A DNA stretch of 40,761 nucleotides from REEB470 sp032117095 (GCA_032117095.1 JAULZZ010000054.1:1-40761); one strand, 5' to 3'; counted from the stretch's first letter, positions 32,694-40,761 are shown. Notes: generated by a model from the letters alone, not told the origin. Numbers and translations are program-made.

Positions 32694-34007
32694 ATGATGT
32701 TCCAAAAACCCAAAGGCACGACGGATCTTCTCCCAGATATCATCCAACGATGGCAACGCATCGAGCATGTCGTTCATTCCCTGTGCGAGCGGTACGTATA
32801 CCGCGAAATACGCACGCCTATCTTTGAGGCAACGGAGTTGTATCGTCGTGGCGTTGGGCAGACGACAGACGTCGTCGAAAAAGAAATGTATTCTTTTTTA
32901 GACAAGGCAAACCGCAACATGACCTTACGTCCGGAGGGGACAGCAGGCGTCGTTCGTGCGTTTATAGAGCACAAAATGTATGCGGAACAAGACGTAACAA
33001 GGCTGTATTACATGGGCCCGATGTTTCGGTATGAGCAGCCCCAGTCAGGCCGTTATCGCCAATTTCATCAGTTTGGCATTGAGGCGTTTGGGACAGAAGA
33101 CCCTACATTAGATGTAGAGACGATCGCATTGGGTCAACAATTGTGCGATGAACTAGGACTCTCTGACGTCTTCCTTGAGATTAATTCTGTGGGGACTCCC
33201 GCCGAACGAGAAGTATATGGCGCCCAACTGCGCGCCTTCTTGGCGCCGTTACGTACCCAATTGTGTGCGGATTGCCAATCCCGGATGGAGCGAAACCCGT
33301 TGCGCGTATTGGATTGTAAAGTGGACCAGCATTTGTTTGGAGACGCCCCCGTGTTGCTCGATGAATTGACCCCCAAAAGCCGTGCGCATTTTGAGCAAGT
33401 TCAAGCGCAACTCGATGCGCTTGGCATTGCGTATACAGTCAATCCACGGTTGGTGCGGGGCTTAGACTATTATACGCACACGGCATTTGAGTGGAAAGTG
33501 CGTGCGCAGGCGATCGGTTCGATCAATACGATCGGTGGTGGCGGGCGATACAACGGACTCGTCTCCCAATTGGGAGGGCCACTCACTCCCGCAGTGGGGC
33601 TTGCCTTTGGGCTTGAACGACTCGTGCTGTTGATGACGCAACAGGGCGGTTCCCCGCCACAACCTCCGACGGCCTATTTTGTCACGTGGGGCGACGAGGC
33701 CATGCGGTGTGTGCAACCGTGGATGTATGCCCTTCGCCAAGCCGGTGTGGTCGTCACCGCAGATGCCAAGCAACGACAAATGAAAACACAGCTCAAGCAA
33801 GCCGTGCGCACAGAAGCGACGTTTGCAGTCTTGCTAGGGGAGACAGAGCTCGCACAACGTCGTGTCATCCTAAAACGCCTTGCTACTGGCGAACAACAAG
33901 AAGTTGGGTTCGATGATCTTGTCGCCGTATTAACCAAAGCACATCATGAAAGGCATGCGCATACAGCACATCATGCTTTTCATGAGGGAGATGCGCCAGA
34001 AAAATAA
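32694..34007 (+). CDS. hisS: Histidyl-tRNA synthetase
   Basis: Class II synthetase. Visible are the N-terminal PKGTTDLLPD, motif 2 FRYEQPQSGRYRQFHQFGIE, the histidine-specific GLDYYTHTAFEW, GGGGRYNGL and motif 3 GLAFGLERLVLL, followed by the anticodon-binding domain. Length of 437 residues is slightly long because of a histidine-rich C-terminal tail (ERHAHTAHHAFHEGD). The start may be the first or second of two adjacent ATGs. No T-box leader fits in the 60 bases before it. Confidence 0.95.
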   Translation: MMFQKPKGTTDLLPDIIQRWQRIEHVVHSLCERYVYREIRTPIFEATELYRRGVGQTTDVVEKEMYSFLDKANRNMTLRPEGTAGVVRAFIEHKMYAEQDVTRLYYMGPMFRYEQPQSGRYRQFHQFGIEAFGTEDPTLDVETIALGQQLCDELGLSDVFLEINSVGTPAEREVYGAQLRAFLAPLRTQLCADCQSRMERNPLRVLDCKVDQHLFGDAPVLLDELTPKSRAHFEQVQAQLDALGIAYTVNPRLVRGLDYYTHTAFEWKVRAQAIGSINTIGGGGRYNGLVSQLGGPLTPAVGLAFGLERLVLLMTQQGGSPPQPPTAYFVTWGDEAMRCVQPWMYALRQAGVVVTADAKQRQMKTQLKQAVRTEATFAVLLGETELAQRRVILKRLATGEQQEVGFDDLVAVLTKAHHERHAHTAHHAFHEGDAPEK

Positions 34008-34019
34008 CGATTCATACTA

Positions 34020-34232
34020 ATACTAATTCCAAACTAAAAAATCGATACCATCCAGGCGCTGCCTGTAATACTTTTGATCGTTTTTTTGACAAGGAAGTTC
34101 GTGTTATCAGAAAGAGTATTTTCTACTTTCCCGAGAGAATCGGACATTTTGTTTTTGAACGACCGTTTGTGAACTTCTTTCCATGTATCACACGTATGCT
34201 ATTGTGTCAATATATTTGTTTGGAATTAGTAT
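34020..34232. repeat. 213-bp element with 15-bp perfect terminal inverted repeats
   Basis: ATACTAATTCCAAAC (34020-34034) is exactly inverted as GTTTGGAATTAGTAT (34218-34232). There is no ORF inside. It looks like a miniature inverted-repeat transposable element, or a deleted insertion sequence, inserted just after hisS. Confidence 0.7.
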
Positions 34233-34330
34233 AAACACGGTTTGAATACAGCGTTCCTATTGCTTAAAAATCCATTTTTTCTTGTAAAATATAGACACCT
34301 GCATAGATATTTTTAATTAGTGTTTAGTAT
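34231..34330. repeat. 100-bp terminal-inverted-repeat element without family A insert
   Basis: ATAAACACGGTTTGAATACAGCG at the left corresponds to the start of the 205-bp element, and TGCATAGATATTTTTAATTAGTGTTTAGTAT to its end; the family A unit present there is missing, with TATAGACACC at the junction. It shares its left boundary with the preceding 213-bp element. Confidence 0.6.
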
Positions 34331-34342
34331 TATACATATCCA

Positions 34343-34467
34343 TACGAATCACGATTTGAAACGATATCCCCCAGCAGAAAGGTTACGCTGTTTTGCCACG
34401 GTCAAAACGCCTTTCCCTTTCCCGCAAAGGAACCCCCTGTGCATGTGTTTTCAATACGTGATTCGTA
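34343..34467. repeat. 125-bp terminal-inverted-repeat element
   Basis: TACGAATCACGATTTGAAA (34343-) is inverted as TTTTCAATACGTGATTCGTA (34448-34467). The interior matches the element at 29527. Together with the two elements to its left it fills nearly all of the gap between hisS and aspS. Confidence 0.68.
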
Positions 34468-34519
34468 CAAATAACATCGTCGTTCGCAAGTGGGAAAAGA
34501 ATGAAGAGGAGAAATGGAC

Positions 34520-36331
34520 ATGCTGTGGAAAACACACGATTGTGGGACGATTACACGGGAACAAATTGGAGAAACCGTTGTTTTGAACGGATGGGTGCAA
34601 CGTCGTCGCGACTTAGGTGGCGTTTTGTTTGTTGATTTGCGCGATCGCAGTGGCATCGTACAAATCGTTTTTTCAGAGGCTTTTTCCCAAGCATCTTTGG
34701 ATATTGCCGATCGCATACGCAATGAATATGTCATTGCCATTGAAGGGCACGTCGTCCTCCGTGATCCAGATACAGTCAACCCTGCGTTGGCTACGGGACA
34801 CATTGAAGTGCGGGTGACGACGATACATGTGCTCAATCCGTCGAAAAACCCTCCGTTTTTTATCGAGGATGGATTAGACATCGAAGAAGCGGTACGCTTA
34901 AAATATCGTTATTTGGATTTGCGTCGCCCCGAGATGCAACAAACGTTGATTTTGCGTGCAAAAGTAGCACAAATTTGTCGGCGGTACTTTGATGATTTGG
35001 GATTTATAGAGGTCGAAACCCCAATTTTAACGAAAAGCACCCCCGAAGGGGCGAGGGATTATTTGGTGCCGAGTCGCGTACAACCGGGACATTTTTTTGC
35101 GTTGCCCCAATCGCCACAGTTGTTCAAACAGTTGTTGATGGTAGCGGGACTTGAGCGGTATTACCAAATTGCCCGCTGTTTTCGCGATGAGGATTTGCGT
35201 GCGGATCGCCAACCAGAGTTCACACAGATTGACATCGAAACGTCTTTTGTTTCCAAAGAAAAACTGTTGCATTGGGTCGAGCAATTGATCATTTCTTTGT
35301 TTGGGACGTGTGCAGGCGTGACAGTACAAGCCCCCTTCCAGCGACTCACGTATGCGGAAGCGATGGGGACATACGGTTCAGACAAGCCGGATTTGCGTTT
35401 TGGTTTGCCTCTTATAGATGTGACAGACCTCATGCAAGGGGCACAAATTCAAGTGTTCCAAAACGTATTGCGTCACGGGGGGATGGTCAAAGCGTTGCGC
35501 GCCCCGGGGTGTGCCACGTGGAGTCGCAAAGAGTTCGACGACTTAATTGCCTTTGCAGGCCGTCACGGGGGCAAGGGATTGGCGTATTTGGTCATCCAAG
35601 AAGACGGCTGGAAAGGGCCACTCGTGAAGTTTTTCACCGCAGAACAGCAACAAGCATTGGCGACACGGATGGACGCCAAAGTAGGTGACGTGATTTTACT
35701 CAGTGCGGATCAGCCAGCGGTCGTGCACAACGTGTTGGGTCATGTGCGGTTGCATCTTGGCAAACGGTTGCAGTTGATCGATGAACAAGCGTATGCGTTT
35801 GCATGGGTCGTCGATTTTCCCATGTTTAGTTGGGACACCGAAACAAAACGGTGGGTTTCCGAACATCATCCCTTTACACGTCCATTGGAGGAAGATGTTT
35901 CTTCCCTCAAAAGTGACCCCGCGAAAGTGCGTGCCCAAGCGTACGACTTGGTGCTTAACGGCTACGAAATCGGTGGCGGTTCGATGCGTATTTATGAGCG
36001 ACCATTGCAAGAAACCGTGTTTGAATTGCTCGGCATGTCTGCGGCGCACGCCCACGAACAGTTTGGATTTTTGCTCGATGCGTTTGATTACGGCACGCCC
36101 CCACACGGAGGCATTGCGCTGGGGTTTGATCGGCTCGTGATGTTGCTGGCAAAACGGACACATCTGCGCGATACGATCGCTTTCCCCAAGACGGCGAGTG
36201 CTTCGGATTTGTTGTGCGGGTCTCCCGCTCCCGTCGAACCAAAACAGCTGCAAGCGTTGTCGGTGCAACTCACCGCTCAGACACCCGCTGACGGGTTGAC
36301 ACCGACGGTGGCGACATCCAAGGAGGGGTAG
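34520..36331 (+). CDS. aspS: Aspartyl-tRNA synthetase
   Basis: Class IIb synthetase of the bacterial type: OB-fold anticodon domain (GWVQRRRDLGGVLFVDLRDR), catalytic motif 2 (FRDEDLRADRQPEFTQID), a GAD insertion domain of about 110 residues (around 290-410), and motif 3 (GIALGFDRLVMLLA). The ATG at 34520 is favoured because GAGGAG (34506-34511) lies 8 bases upstream; the ATG at 34514 is only 2 bases from it. Product of 603 residues. The hisS-aspS-tcdA order is the usual one in Bacilli. Confidence 0.95.
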   Translation: MLWKTHDCGTITREQIGETVVLNGWVQRRRDLGGVLFVDLRDRSGIVQIVFSEAFSQASLDIADRIRNEYVIAIEGHVVLRDPDTVNPALATGHIEVRVTTIHVLNPSKNPPFFIEDGLDIEEAVRLKYRYLDLRRPEMQQTLILRAKVAQICRRYFDDLGFIEVETPILTKSTPEGARDYLVPSRVQPGHFFALPQSPQLFKQLLMVAGLERYYQIARCFRDEDLRADRQPEFTQIDIETSFVSKEKLLHWVEQLIISLFGTCAGVTVQAPFQRLTYAEAMGTYGSDKPDLRFGLPLIDVTDLMQGAQIQVFQNVLRHGGMVKALRAPGCATWSRKEFDDLIAFAGRHGGKGLAYLVIQEDGWKGPLVKFFTAEQQQALATRMDAKVGDVILLSADQPAVVHNVLGHVRLHLGKRLQLIDEQAYAFAWVVDFPMFSWDTETKRWVSEHHPFTRPLEEDVSSLKSDPAKVRAQAYDLVLNGYEIGGGSMRIYERPLQETVFELLGMSAAHAHEQFGFLLDAFDYGTPPHGGIALGFDRLVMLLAKRTHLRDTIAFPKTASASDLLCGSPAPVEPKQLQALSVQLTAQTPADGLTPTVATSKEG

Positions 36332-36335
36332 TGCT

Positions 36336-37094
36336 GTGGTACATGCGTTTTCCCGCACGGAGCTAGCGATCGGAAAAGAAGGGCTTGATGCATTAGCAGG
36401 GAGCACGATTGCCATTCTCGGCATCGGGGGGGTCGGATCGATCGCTGCGGAGGCGTTGGCGCGCAGTGGGGTCGGACGTCTCCTACTCATCGACAAAGAC
36501 GTCGTCGACATCACGAACATCAATCGCCAGTTGCATGCGCTCACGACGACGGTCGGTCAGTCCAAAGTGCAGCTCATGCGCGAGCGGATACAGCTGATCA
36601 ACCCGTCTTGTGAAGTCGTGGCGATGGAGATGTTTTATACCGAGTTGACGTACGCACGTCTATTTGAGTATCCGCTTGATTACGTGCTCGATGCGTGCGA
36701 TACCGTGACGTACAAAATTCACGTCATTGAACAGTGTGTGACGCGATCCATTCCGGTCATCTCCAGCATGGGGGCAGCCAACAAAATGGATCCGACGCAA
36801 TTTCGTGTGACGGACATTTCGAAGACACACACCGATCCGCTCGCTAAAGTCGTCCGTCGGGAGCTGCGCAAACGGGGAATTTACAAAGGGGTCAAAGTTG
36901 TCTTCTCCGCAGAGACACCGAAAAAGACACGCCCCGAAGTCGTAGCACAAATCGTCGCTCCGACAGCAAATGCGGCCATTCGCAAAGCAGTACAGCCCCC
37001 TTCAAGCAATGCATTCGTCCCCCCTGTGGCGGGCTTGTTTATGGTGGGCGTCGTCGTGCAAGATGTATTACACAAAAACGGGATTGTCGTTTAA
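36336..37094 (+). CDS. tcdA: tRNA threonylcarbamoyladenosine dehydratase (E1-like)
   Basis: ThiF/MoeB/E1-like enzyme that uses ATP to cyclise t6A37 in tRNAs to ct6A. The adenylation motif is ILGIGGVGSIAAEALARSG (about 27-45), followed by DKDVVDITNINRQLHA and LDACDTVTYK. The C-terminus has the family's PVAGLFMVGVVVQD. The GTG start at 36336 has AAGGAGGGG about 9 bases upstream, inside the end of aspS. Known as YrvM in Bacillus. It ends 4 bases inside the convergent mnmA gene, so the two 3' ends overlap. Confidence 0.92.
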   Translation: MVHAFSRTELAIGKEGLDALAGSTIAILGIGGVGSIAAEALARSGVGRLLLIDKDVVDITNINRQLHALTTTVGQSKVQLMRERIQLINPSCEVVAMEMFYTELTYARLFEYPLDYVLDACDTVTYKIHVIEQCVTRSIPVISSMGAANKMDPTQFRVTDISKTHTDPLAKVVRRELRKRGIYKGVKVVFSAETPKKTRPEVVAQIVAPTANAAIRKAVQPPSSNAFVPPVAGLFMVGVVVQDVLHKNGIVV

Positions 37095-38224
37095 GGGGAA
37101 ACGTCTCGCACTGCCGAAGCGATCGTCCCGCCCCCCAAACAAATCATGTCCACGTAAAAGACGATACTTTGCCCAGGAGCGATGCCCGCTTGGGGCTGGT
37201 CAAAGGTGACAATCCACTGCGTTTCATCGCGACGATCTACGGTGGCGTGTTGCAACGGTTGACGATAACGAATCATCGCTTGACAACGCAGAGGCGTCTG
37301 TGGCGCATGTGGCGAAATCCAATGGACATCCGTGGCGAGTAATGCGGGGGCATATCTGTGTGGATTGGATTTTCCTTGTACGACGTACAACGTATTCGTG
37401 GACACATTTTTGTCTACGACGTACCACGGCTCGCCACTTCCTCCACCACCAATGCCTATGCCATGCCTTTGTCCGATCGTGTAGTACATGAGTCCTTCGT
37501 GTACGCCCACGATCTTTTTGTTTGTGGCATCGCAGATGTTTCCTGGCGTACGCGGAAAGTATTGTTGTAAAAACGAACGATAGTGGCGCTCACCGATGAA
37601 ACAGATGCCCGTACTGTCTTTTTTATGCGCCGTTGATAGGCCGAGTTCGCTTGCCATGGCACGGACTTGCGCTTTGGTGTAGGCACTTAGCGGGAACAAC
37701 GCATGTGCGAGTTGGTGTTGCGTCAGCCGATGCAAAAAATACGTTTGATCTTTCGTGCGGTCGGTGCTGCATGCCAACGCATACGCCCCATCACGTCGTT
37801 CAATGGCAGCATAATGTCCTGTGGCGACATGCGTCGCCCCCAGCAGTTGTGCTTGATCCAGCAGTTCACCAAACTTAATTTCACGGTTGCACCACACATC
37901 CGGATTGGGCGTGCGTCCTTGTTGGAGTTCATCCAAGAACAGTGCAAACACGCGTTTACGATACGCCTGTGCAAAATTCACGGTGTAATGGGGAATGTGT
38001 AGTTTTGCACACACGCGCTGCACATCGAGTGCATCGTCTTCAATCGTGCACGACGGGTCGTCAGGTTGTTCCCAGTTGCGCATAAGAATCCCGATAACAT
38101 CATAGCCTTGTTGTTTGAGTAACCAGGCAGCGACAGAGCTATCCACGCCCCCGGACATGCCGACGACGACACGTGAACCGCTGGGGTGGGGAGGAGGAGA
38201 AAAAGGTTCCTGTAGCGAGTACAT
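37091..38224 (-). CDS. mnmA: tRNA-specific 2-thiouridylase
   Basis: ATP-dependent enzyme that thiolates U34 of Lys, Glu and Gln tRNAs with sulphur from a cysteine desulfurase. The PP-loop is MSGGVDSSVAAW (23-34). The two catalytic cysteines are Cys112 in DVWCNREIKF and Cys208 in STGICFIGER. The C-terminal beta-barrel domain is present. The ATG at 38224 has GAGGTG 10 bases upstream; the GTG at 38236 overlaps that site. An extended -10 (TGTTATAAT, 38314-38319) precedes it. Length is 377 residues. Confidence 0.95.
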   Translation of the reverse strand: MYSLQEPFSPPPHPSGSRVVVGMSGGVDSSVAAWLLKQQGYDVIGILMRNWEQPDDPSCTIEDDALDVQRVCAKLHIPHYTVNFAQAYRKRVFALFLDELQQGRTPNPDVWCNREIKFGELLDQAQLLGATHVATGHYAAIERRDGAYALACSTDRTKDQTYFLHRLTQHQLAHALFPLSAYTKAQVRAMASELGLSTAHKKDSTGICFIGERHYRSFLQQYFPRTPGNICDATNKKIVGVHEGLMYYTIGQRHGIGIGGGGSGEPWYVVDKNVSTNTLYVVQGKSNPHRYAPALLATDVHWISPHAPQTPLRCQAMIRYRQPLQHATVDRRDETQWIVTFDQPQAGIAPGQSIVFYVDMICLGGGTIASAVRDVSP

Positions 38225-38313
38225 GGGGAGATACACCTCATTTTAGGATGAACAGTGCGATGAACGGATGTGCGTATCCGGTGTGGGAAGAACGAATAGG
38301 CGACGCTGTGTAC

Positions 38314-38319
38314 ATTATA
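38314..38319 (-). promoter_or_regulatory. Extended -10 element, candidate mnmA promoter
   Basis: The minus strand reads TGTTATAAT about 90 bases before the mnmA start, without a good -35. Confidence 0.45.
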
Positions 38320-38376
38320 ACAGGTTCGTTCGTGCATCGTCCAAAATGGGATGTTCACGGGAGACGGTGCTGTGCT

Positions 38377-38405
38377 TTGACAAGGAAACGGGAAGATTGT
38401 AAACT
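38377..38405 (+). promoter_or_regulatory. SigA-type promoter of the restriction-modification genes
   Basis: TTGACA (38377-38382), a 17-base spacer and TAAACT (38400-38405) lie about 85 bases before the restriction gene. Confidence 0.6.
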
Positions 38406-38492
38406 CGTAACAGGAACAAGCATTCTTTTTTATGCGTTCGGGAAAGGGGATGTTTTTCGTGAATAGTTCTGTTTTGGGAAAGTGATGAAGGG

Positions 38493-39365
38493 ATGAGTAC
38501 GAACATTTTGAAGGGGATATTGAATATGTTCACAAATCCAATTTGTGAACTAAAGAGGCACGGAAATTCAAGAAATCGTACAAATAGTAGGGGGGAGGCA
38601 CTTGAGGAGTATATCAAAGACGTTTTTTCTGATACCATCTCTGAATATGATGAAATAAAAAGGCTAGAAAAAATAGCAGAAAAATTCTCTTATTTAGGGA
38701 ATCAAAACAACCCTCCAGATATGATCATGCGAGGGGGAGATGCGATTGAAGTGAAAAAAATTGAGTCTAGGAGTTCTTCCTTAGCACTGAACAGTTCATA
38801 TCCAAAAAACAAGTTACTTTCAGACAGTGCGATGATTACAGAACAATGTCGTCAATGTGAGAATTGGATACAAAAAGACATCCTTTATGTTGTGGGTGTT
38901 ATGCCAAATAAAAGCCTTTCTAGCAGTGGAAAATTAACAGATGTATGTATGGTATATGGTGACGATTATGCAGCAGATTCTTCGATTTACGAAAGGATCA
39001 AAACAACGATTCGCAATGGAATAACAACGATACCCGACGTTCAATTTTCCCAAACTCATGAGCTGGGGAGAGTCAATTGCGTGGATCCACTAGGAATCAC
39101 ATATCTGCGAATAAGGGGAATGTGGGGTATTGAAAACCCATGGAAAACTTTTGATTATGTGTATTCTCCGAATAAGCATGAAGAATTCAATTTTTTTGGA
39201 ATTATAAATGAAGAGAAATATCGTTCATTCGATCCTCACGATAGAGATAACATCGAATCATTGTCTAAACAGAATGAAAATTTCAAGATTGAAAATATAA
39301 AAATAAAAAATCCTAATAACCCTTCACAATTAAAAAGTGCAAAACGAATCACATTTTACAAATAG
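38493..39365 (+). CDS. Type II restriction endonuclease, NgoPII-like
   Basis: Resembles the NgoPII endonuclease family, whose described members cut at GGCC. The PD-(D/E)XK-like nuclease core is NNPPDMIMRGGDAIEVKKIES (split here as NPPDMIM and GGDAIEVKKIE), with SSLALNSSYPKNKL following and GRVNCVDPLGITYLRIRGMW later. The start MSTNILKGILN resembles the family N-terminus, although AAGGG directly abuts the ATG. Length is 290 residues. Composition is clearly AT-rich compared with mnmA, indicating recent acquisition. It overlaps the open frame of the methyltransferase and ends 10 bases before its start. Confidence 0.85.
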   Translation: MSTNILKGILNMFTNPICELKRHGNSRNRTNSRGEALEEYIKDVFSDTISEYDEIKRLEKIAEKFSYLGNQNNPPDMIMRGGDAIEVKKIESRSSSLALNSSYPKNKLLSDSAMITEQCRQCENWIQKDILYVVGVMPNKSLSSSGKLTDVCMVYGDDYAADSSIYERIKTTIRNGITTIPDVQFSQTHELGRVNCVDPLGITYLRIRGMWGIENPWKTFDYVYSPNKHEEFNFFGIINEEKYRSFDPHDRDNIESLSKQNENFKIENIKIKNPNNPSQLKSAKRITFYK

Positions 39366-39375
39366 GGAGACGACT

Positions 39376-40344
39376 ATGAACATCGTGAGTTTATTTTCAG
39401 GTGCGGGTGGCATGGATCTCGGATTCAAAGAGGCTGGATTTTCCGTGATTTGGGCCAATGAATACGATCGTTCGATATGGCAGACGTATGAAAAAAACCA
39501 TGCTACCCCATTAGATAAACGGGATATTCGACTGATTACCTCTGAAGAAATACCAGATTGTGAGGGGCTTATCGGAGGACCACCGTGTCAAAGTTGGAGT
39601 GAGGCGGGGGCACTTCGGGGCATCGACGATGCACGGGGACAGCTTTTTTATGAGTTCATCCGCATATTAAGAGATAAGAAACCAAAATTTTTTGTTGCCG
39701 AAAACGTGTCGGGCATGCTTGCGGATATACACAAACCAGCAGTCCACAATATTGTGCAACATTTCCGAAATGCAGGATATCACTTGTTTTTTCATATCTT
39801 AAATGCTGCTGATTTTGGTGTGCCCCAAATACGGAAACGCGTGTTTTATGTCGGATTTAAAAAAGACATTGTTTTTGCATGGCCAGGGATACAAAAAAAT
39901 AAAGTGACCCTCAAAGATGCGATATGGGATTTAAAGCATACAGCGATTGAAGCATTACCTAAAAATAAGAGTCACCTTGATCGTTGCCCTATCCCCAATC
40001 ATGAGTACATGCATGGAGGGTTCTCCACGATCTACATGTCACGCAATCGAGTGAGGTCTTGGGATGAACCTTCGTTTACGATCCAAGCGGGAGGACGCCA
40101 CGCCCCAATTCATCCTCAAGCCCCTAAAATGGTCTTTATTGAAAAGAACAAGCGAATTTTTTTTCCTGGAAAAGAACATTTGTATAGGAGGTTGAGCATT
40201 AGGGAATGCGCCCGCGTGCAAACGTTCCCTGATGACTTTATCTTTCATTATACGGATCTCGCAGACGGTTATAAAATGGTGGGAAATGCGGTACCCGTGA
40301 CGTTAGCGACCGTCATTGCAAAACAAATTCGCAATGCGTTGTAG
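39376..40344 (+). CDS. DNA (cytosine-5) methyltransferase, NgoPII/HaeIII-like
   Basis: Protects the host from the adjacent endonuclease. All main C5-methyltransferase motifs are present: I (VSLFSGAGGMDLGF), IV (GGPPCQSWSEAG, catalytic Cys71), VI (VAENVSGM), VIII (QIRKRVFYVGF), IX (RECARVQTFPDDF) and X (MVGNAVPVTLA). The target-recognition region lies between motifs VIII and IX. By pairing with an NgoPII-like enzyme the inferred target is GGCC. The ATG at 39376 has GGGAGA upstream; the earlier in-frame ATG lies inside the restriction gene. Length is 322 residues. Confidence 0.93.
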   Translation: MNIVSLFSGAGGMDLGFKEAGFSVIWANEYDRSIWQTYEKNHATPLDKRDIRLITSEEIPDCEGLIGGPPCQSWSEAGALRGIDDARGQLFYEFIRILRDKKPKFFVAENVSGMLADIHKPAVHNIVQHFRNAGYHLFFHILNAADFGVPQIRKRVFYVGFKKDIVFAWPGIQKNKVTLKDAIWDLKHTAIEALPKNKSHLDRCPIPNHEYMHGGFSTIYMSRNRVRSWDEPSFTIQAGGRHAPIHPQAPKMVFIEKNKRIFFPGKEHLYRRLSIRECARVQTFPDDFIFHYTDLADGYKMVGNAVPVTLATVIAKQIRNAL

Positions 40345-40383
40345 TGAAAACTTGTTTTGTTTATGCCAGACGTTGTTGTGACC

Positions 40384-40405
40384 TCATACGAAACACACGA
40401 TTTTA
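40384..40405. repeat. Single end of the ATACGAA/CACGATTT repeat group
   Basis: CTCATACGAAACACACGATTTT matches the left end and left flank (ACCTCATACGAAACACGATT) of the element at 26982. No right end was found before 40610, so this is a fragment or a recombined junction at the edge of the restriction-modification island. Confidence 0.5.
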
Positions 40406-40456
40406 ATACATCTATCCTATCAAGGCATTTCATTGAAAGCAATGAGCAAAGATTGC

Positions 40457-40515
40457 ATAATTTTTCACACTCGCACACTTGATTTTTCATGAGAAAATCA
40501 AGTGTGAAAAATTAT
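40457..40515. repeat. Long stem-loop with internal direct repeat
   Basis: CACACTTGATTTT (40474-40486) pairs perfectly with AAAATCAAGTGTG (40494-40506). The outer ATAATTTTT (40457-40465) pairs with AAAAATTAT (40507-40515). The left arm has an 8-base insertion that duplicates CACACT. No T-run follows on either strand, so it is not a standard terminator. Confidence 0.6.
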
Positions 40516-40536
40516 ACTCCCAATTCTTAGTTTCAA

Positions 40537-40562
40537 AGAAAAAACGATGTCCGAGGGACACC
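40537..40562 (-). terminator. Terminator of the TraB/GumN-like gene
   Basis: On the minus strand GGTGTCC pairs with GGACATC around CTC and is followed by GTTTTTTC. It lies about 50 bases after the stop of the gene at 40611. Confidence 0.7.
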
Positions 40563-40610
40563 GTCGCATAAAAACTACGCTCCCCTACAAGGGCACGCAT
40601 ACGTGATTAC

Positions 40611-40761
40611 TTACGGATCACTTCAAATCCTTTTTCTTGCAATAAAGCATCGATCCCACGTGCTCCTGTCATATGTCCTGCACCGACCACGACAAAATAC
40701 GTGGCAGGTGTCGTGCTTTGCAGGGCAGTGACGAGTTTTTCTGCCATGGCTTGGTCGCGCG
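40611..40761 (-). CDS. TraB/GumN-family protein, C-terminal fragment
   Basis: Only the last 50 codons are inside the window. The visible C-terminus contains TYFVVVGAGHMTGARGIDAL and ends LLQEKGFEVIRK, the typical ending of TraB/GumN proteins, in which VGAGH is the conserved motif. Relatives are secreted or membrane-anchored and include pheromone-shutdown and putative metalloprotease proteins; the role here is unknown. The 5' part lies to the right of the window. Confidence 0.7.

Noticed and set aside
1..40761. Search for CRISPR arrays, tRNA and rRNA genes, prophage or transposase genes
   Set aside because: No regularly spaced direct repeats, no tRNA cloverleaf with TTCRA loop, and no transposase or integrase ORF seen by reading; a tool scan was not possible.

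Overview
The window reads as chromosomal DNA of an aerobic, endospore-forming member of the Bacilli (Firmicutes). The evidence is the spoIIGA-sigE pair behind Spo0A-like boxes, a SpoIIB-like protein next to RadC, five tandem YheC/YheD-type spore-coat ATP-grasp proteins, a Bacillus-type methionine salvage set that includes the RuBisCO-like MtnW, YfhP- and YlaF-like proteins, and Bacillus-like gene runs (ndk / aroC-aroB-aroH; hisS-aspS-tcdA ... mnmA). Strong Shine-Dalgarno sequences and frequent GTG/TTG starts fit this. The species cannot be named from the sequence.

Layout. 1-900: an unrecognised AT-rich ORF, a structured repeat and a terminator. 918-2832: spoIIGA and sigE behind a spoIIG-type promoter. 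2859-10956 (minus strand): a long, closely packed run in transcription order mtnE, HAD hydrolase, proB, proA, proC, mtnW, mtnX, mtnB, with proline synthesis genes embedded in methionine salvage. 11515-12228: tatC. 12482-13267 (plus): mtnU, the omega-amidase partner of MtnE, behind a promoter whose -10 box lies inside an 11-bp inverted repeat. 13379-15436: leuC-leuD. 15724-16948: a small YlaF-like membrane protein and a YfhP-like membrane protein. 17499-19418: spoIIB-like and radC. 19430-25730 (minus): five ATP-grasp spore-coat paralogues behind a SigK-type promoter. 25922-26857: a TIGR01777 epimerase. 27415-28746: a secreted, apparently chimeric protein of unknown function. 28875-29318 (minus): ndk. 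29865-32633: aroC-aroB-aroH. 32694-34007: hisS. 34520-37094: aspS, tcdA. 37091-38224 (minus): mnmA. 38493-40344: an NgoPII-like restriction-modification system. 40611-40761: the C-terminal end of a TraB/GumN-family protein.

The longer intergenic gaps carry small non-coding repeats. Family A is about 95 bp, occurs four times, and folds as a long imperfect hairpin whose pairing survives sequence change. A second group has terminal inverted repeats related to ATACGAAnCACGATTTGAA and occurs in several sizes; one copy contains a family A unit. A third type is a single 213-bp element with 15-bp perfect terminal inverted repeats. The 34.0-34.5 kb gap is built almost entirely of three such elements end to end.

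The genes work together in clear groups: commitment to and execution of sporulation (spoIIGA/sigE, spoIIB, the coat array), recycling of methylthioribose coupled to glutamine-dependent transamination (mtnE + mtnU, mtnW/X/B), proline, leucine and chorismate synthesis, tRNA charging and modification, and a laterally acquired defence system. No tRNA, rRNA or CRISPR array was seen.
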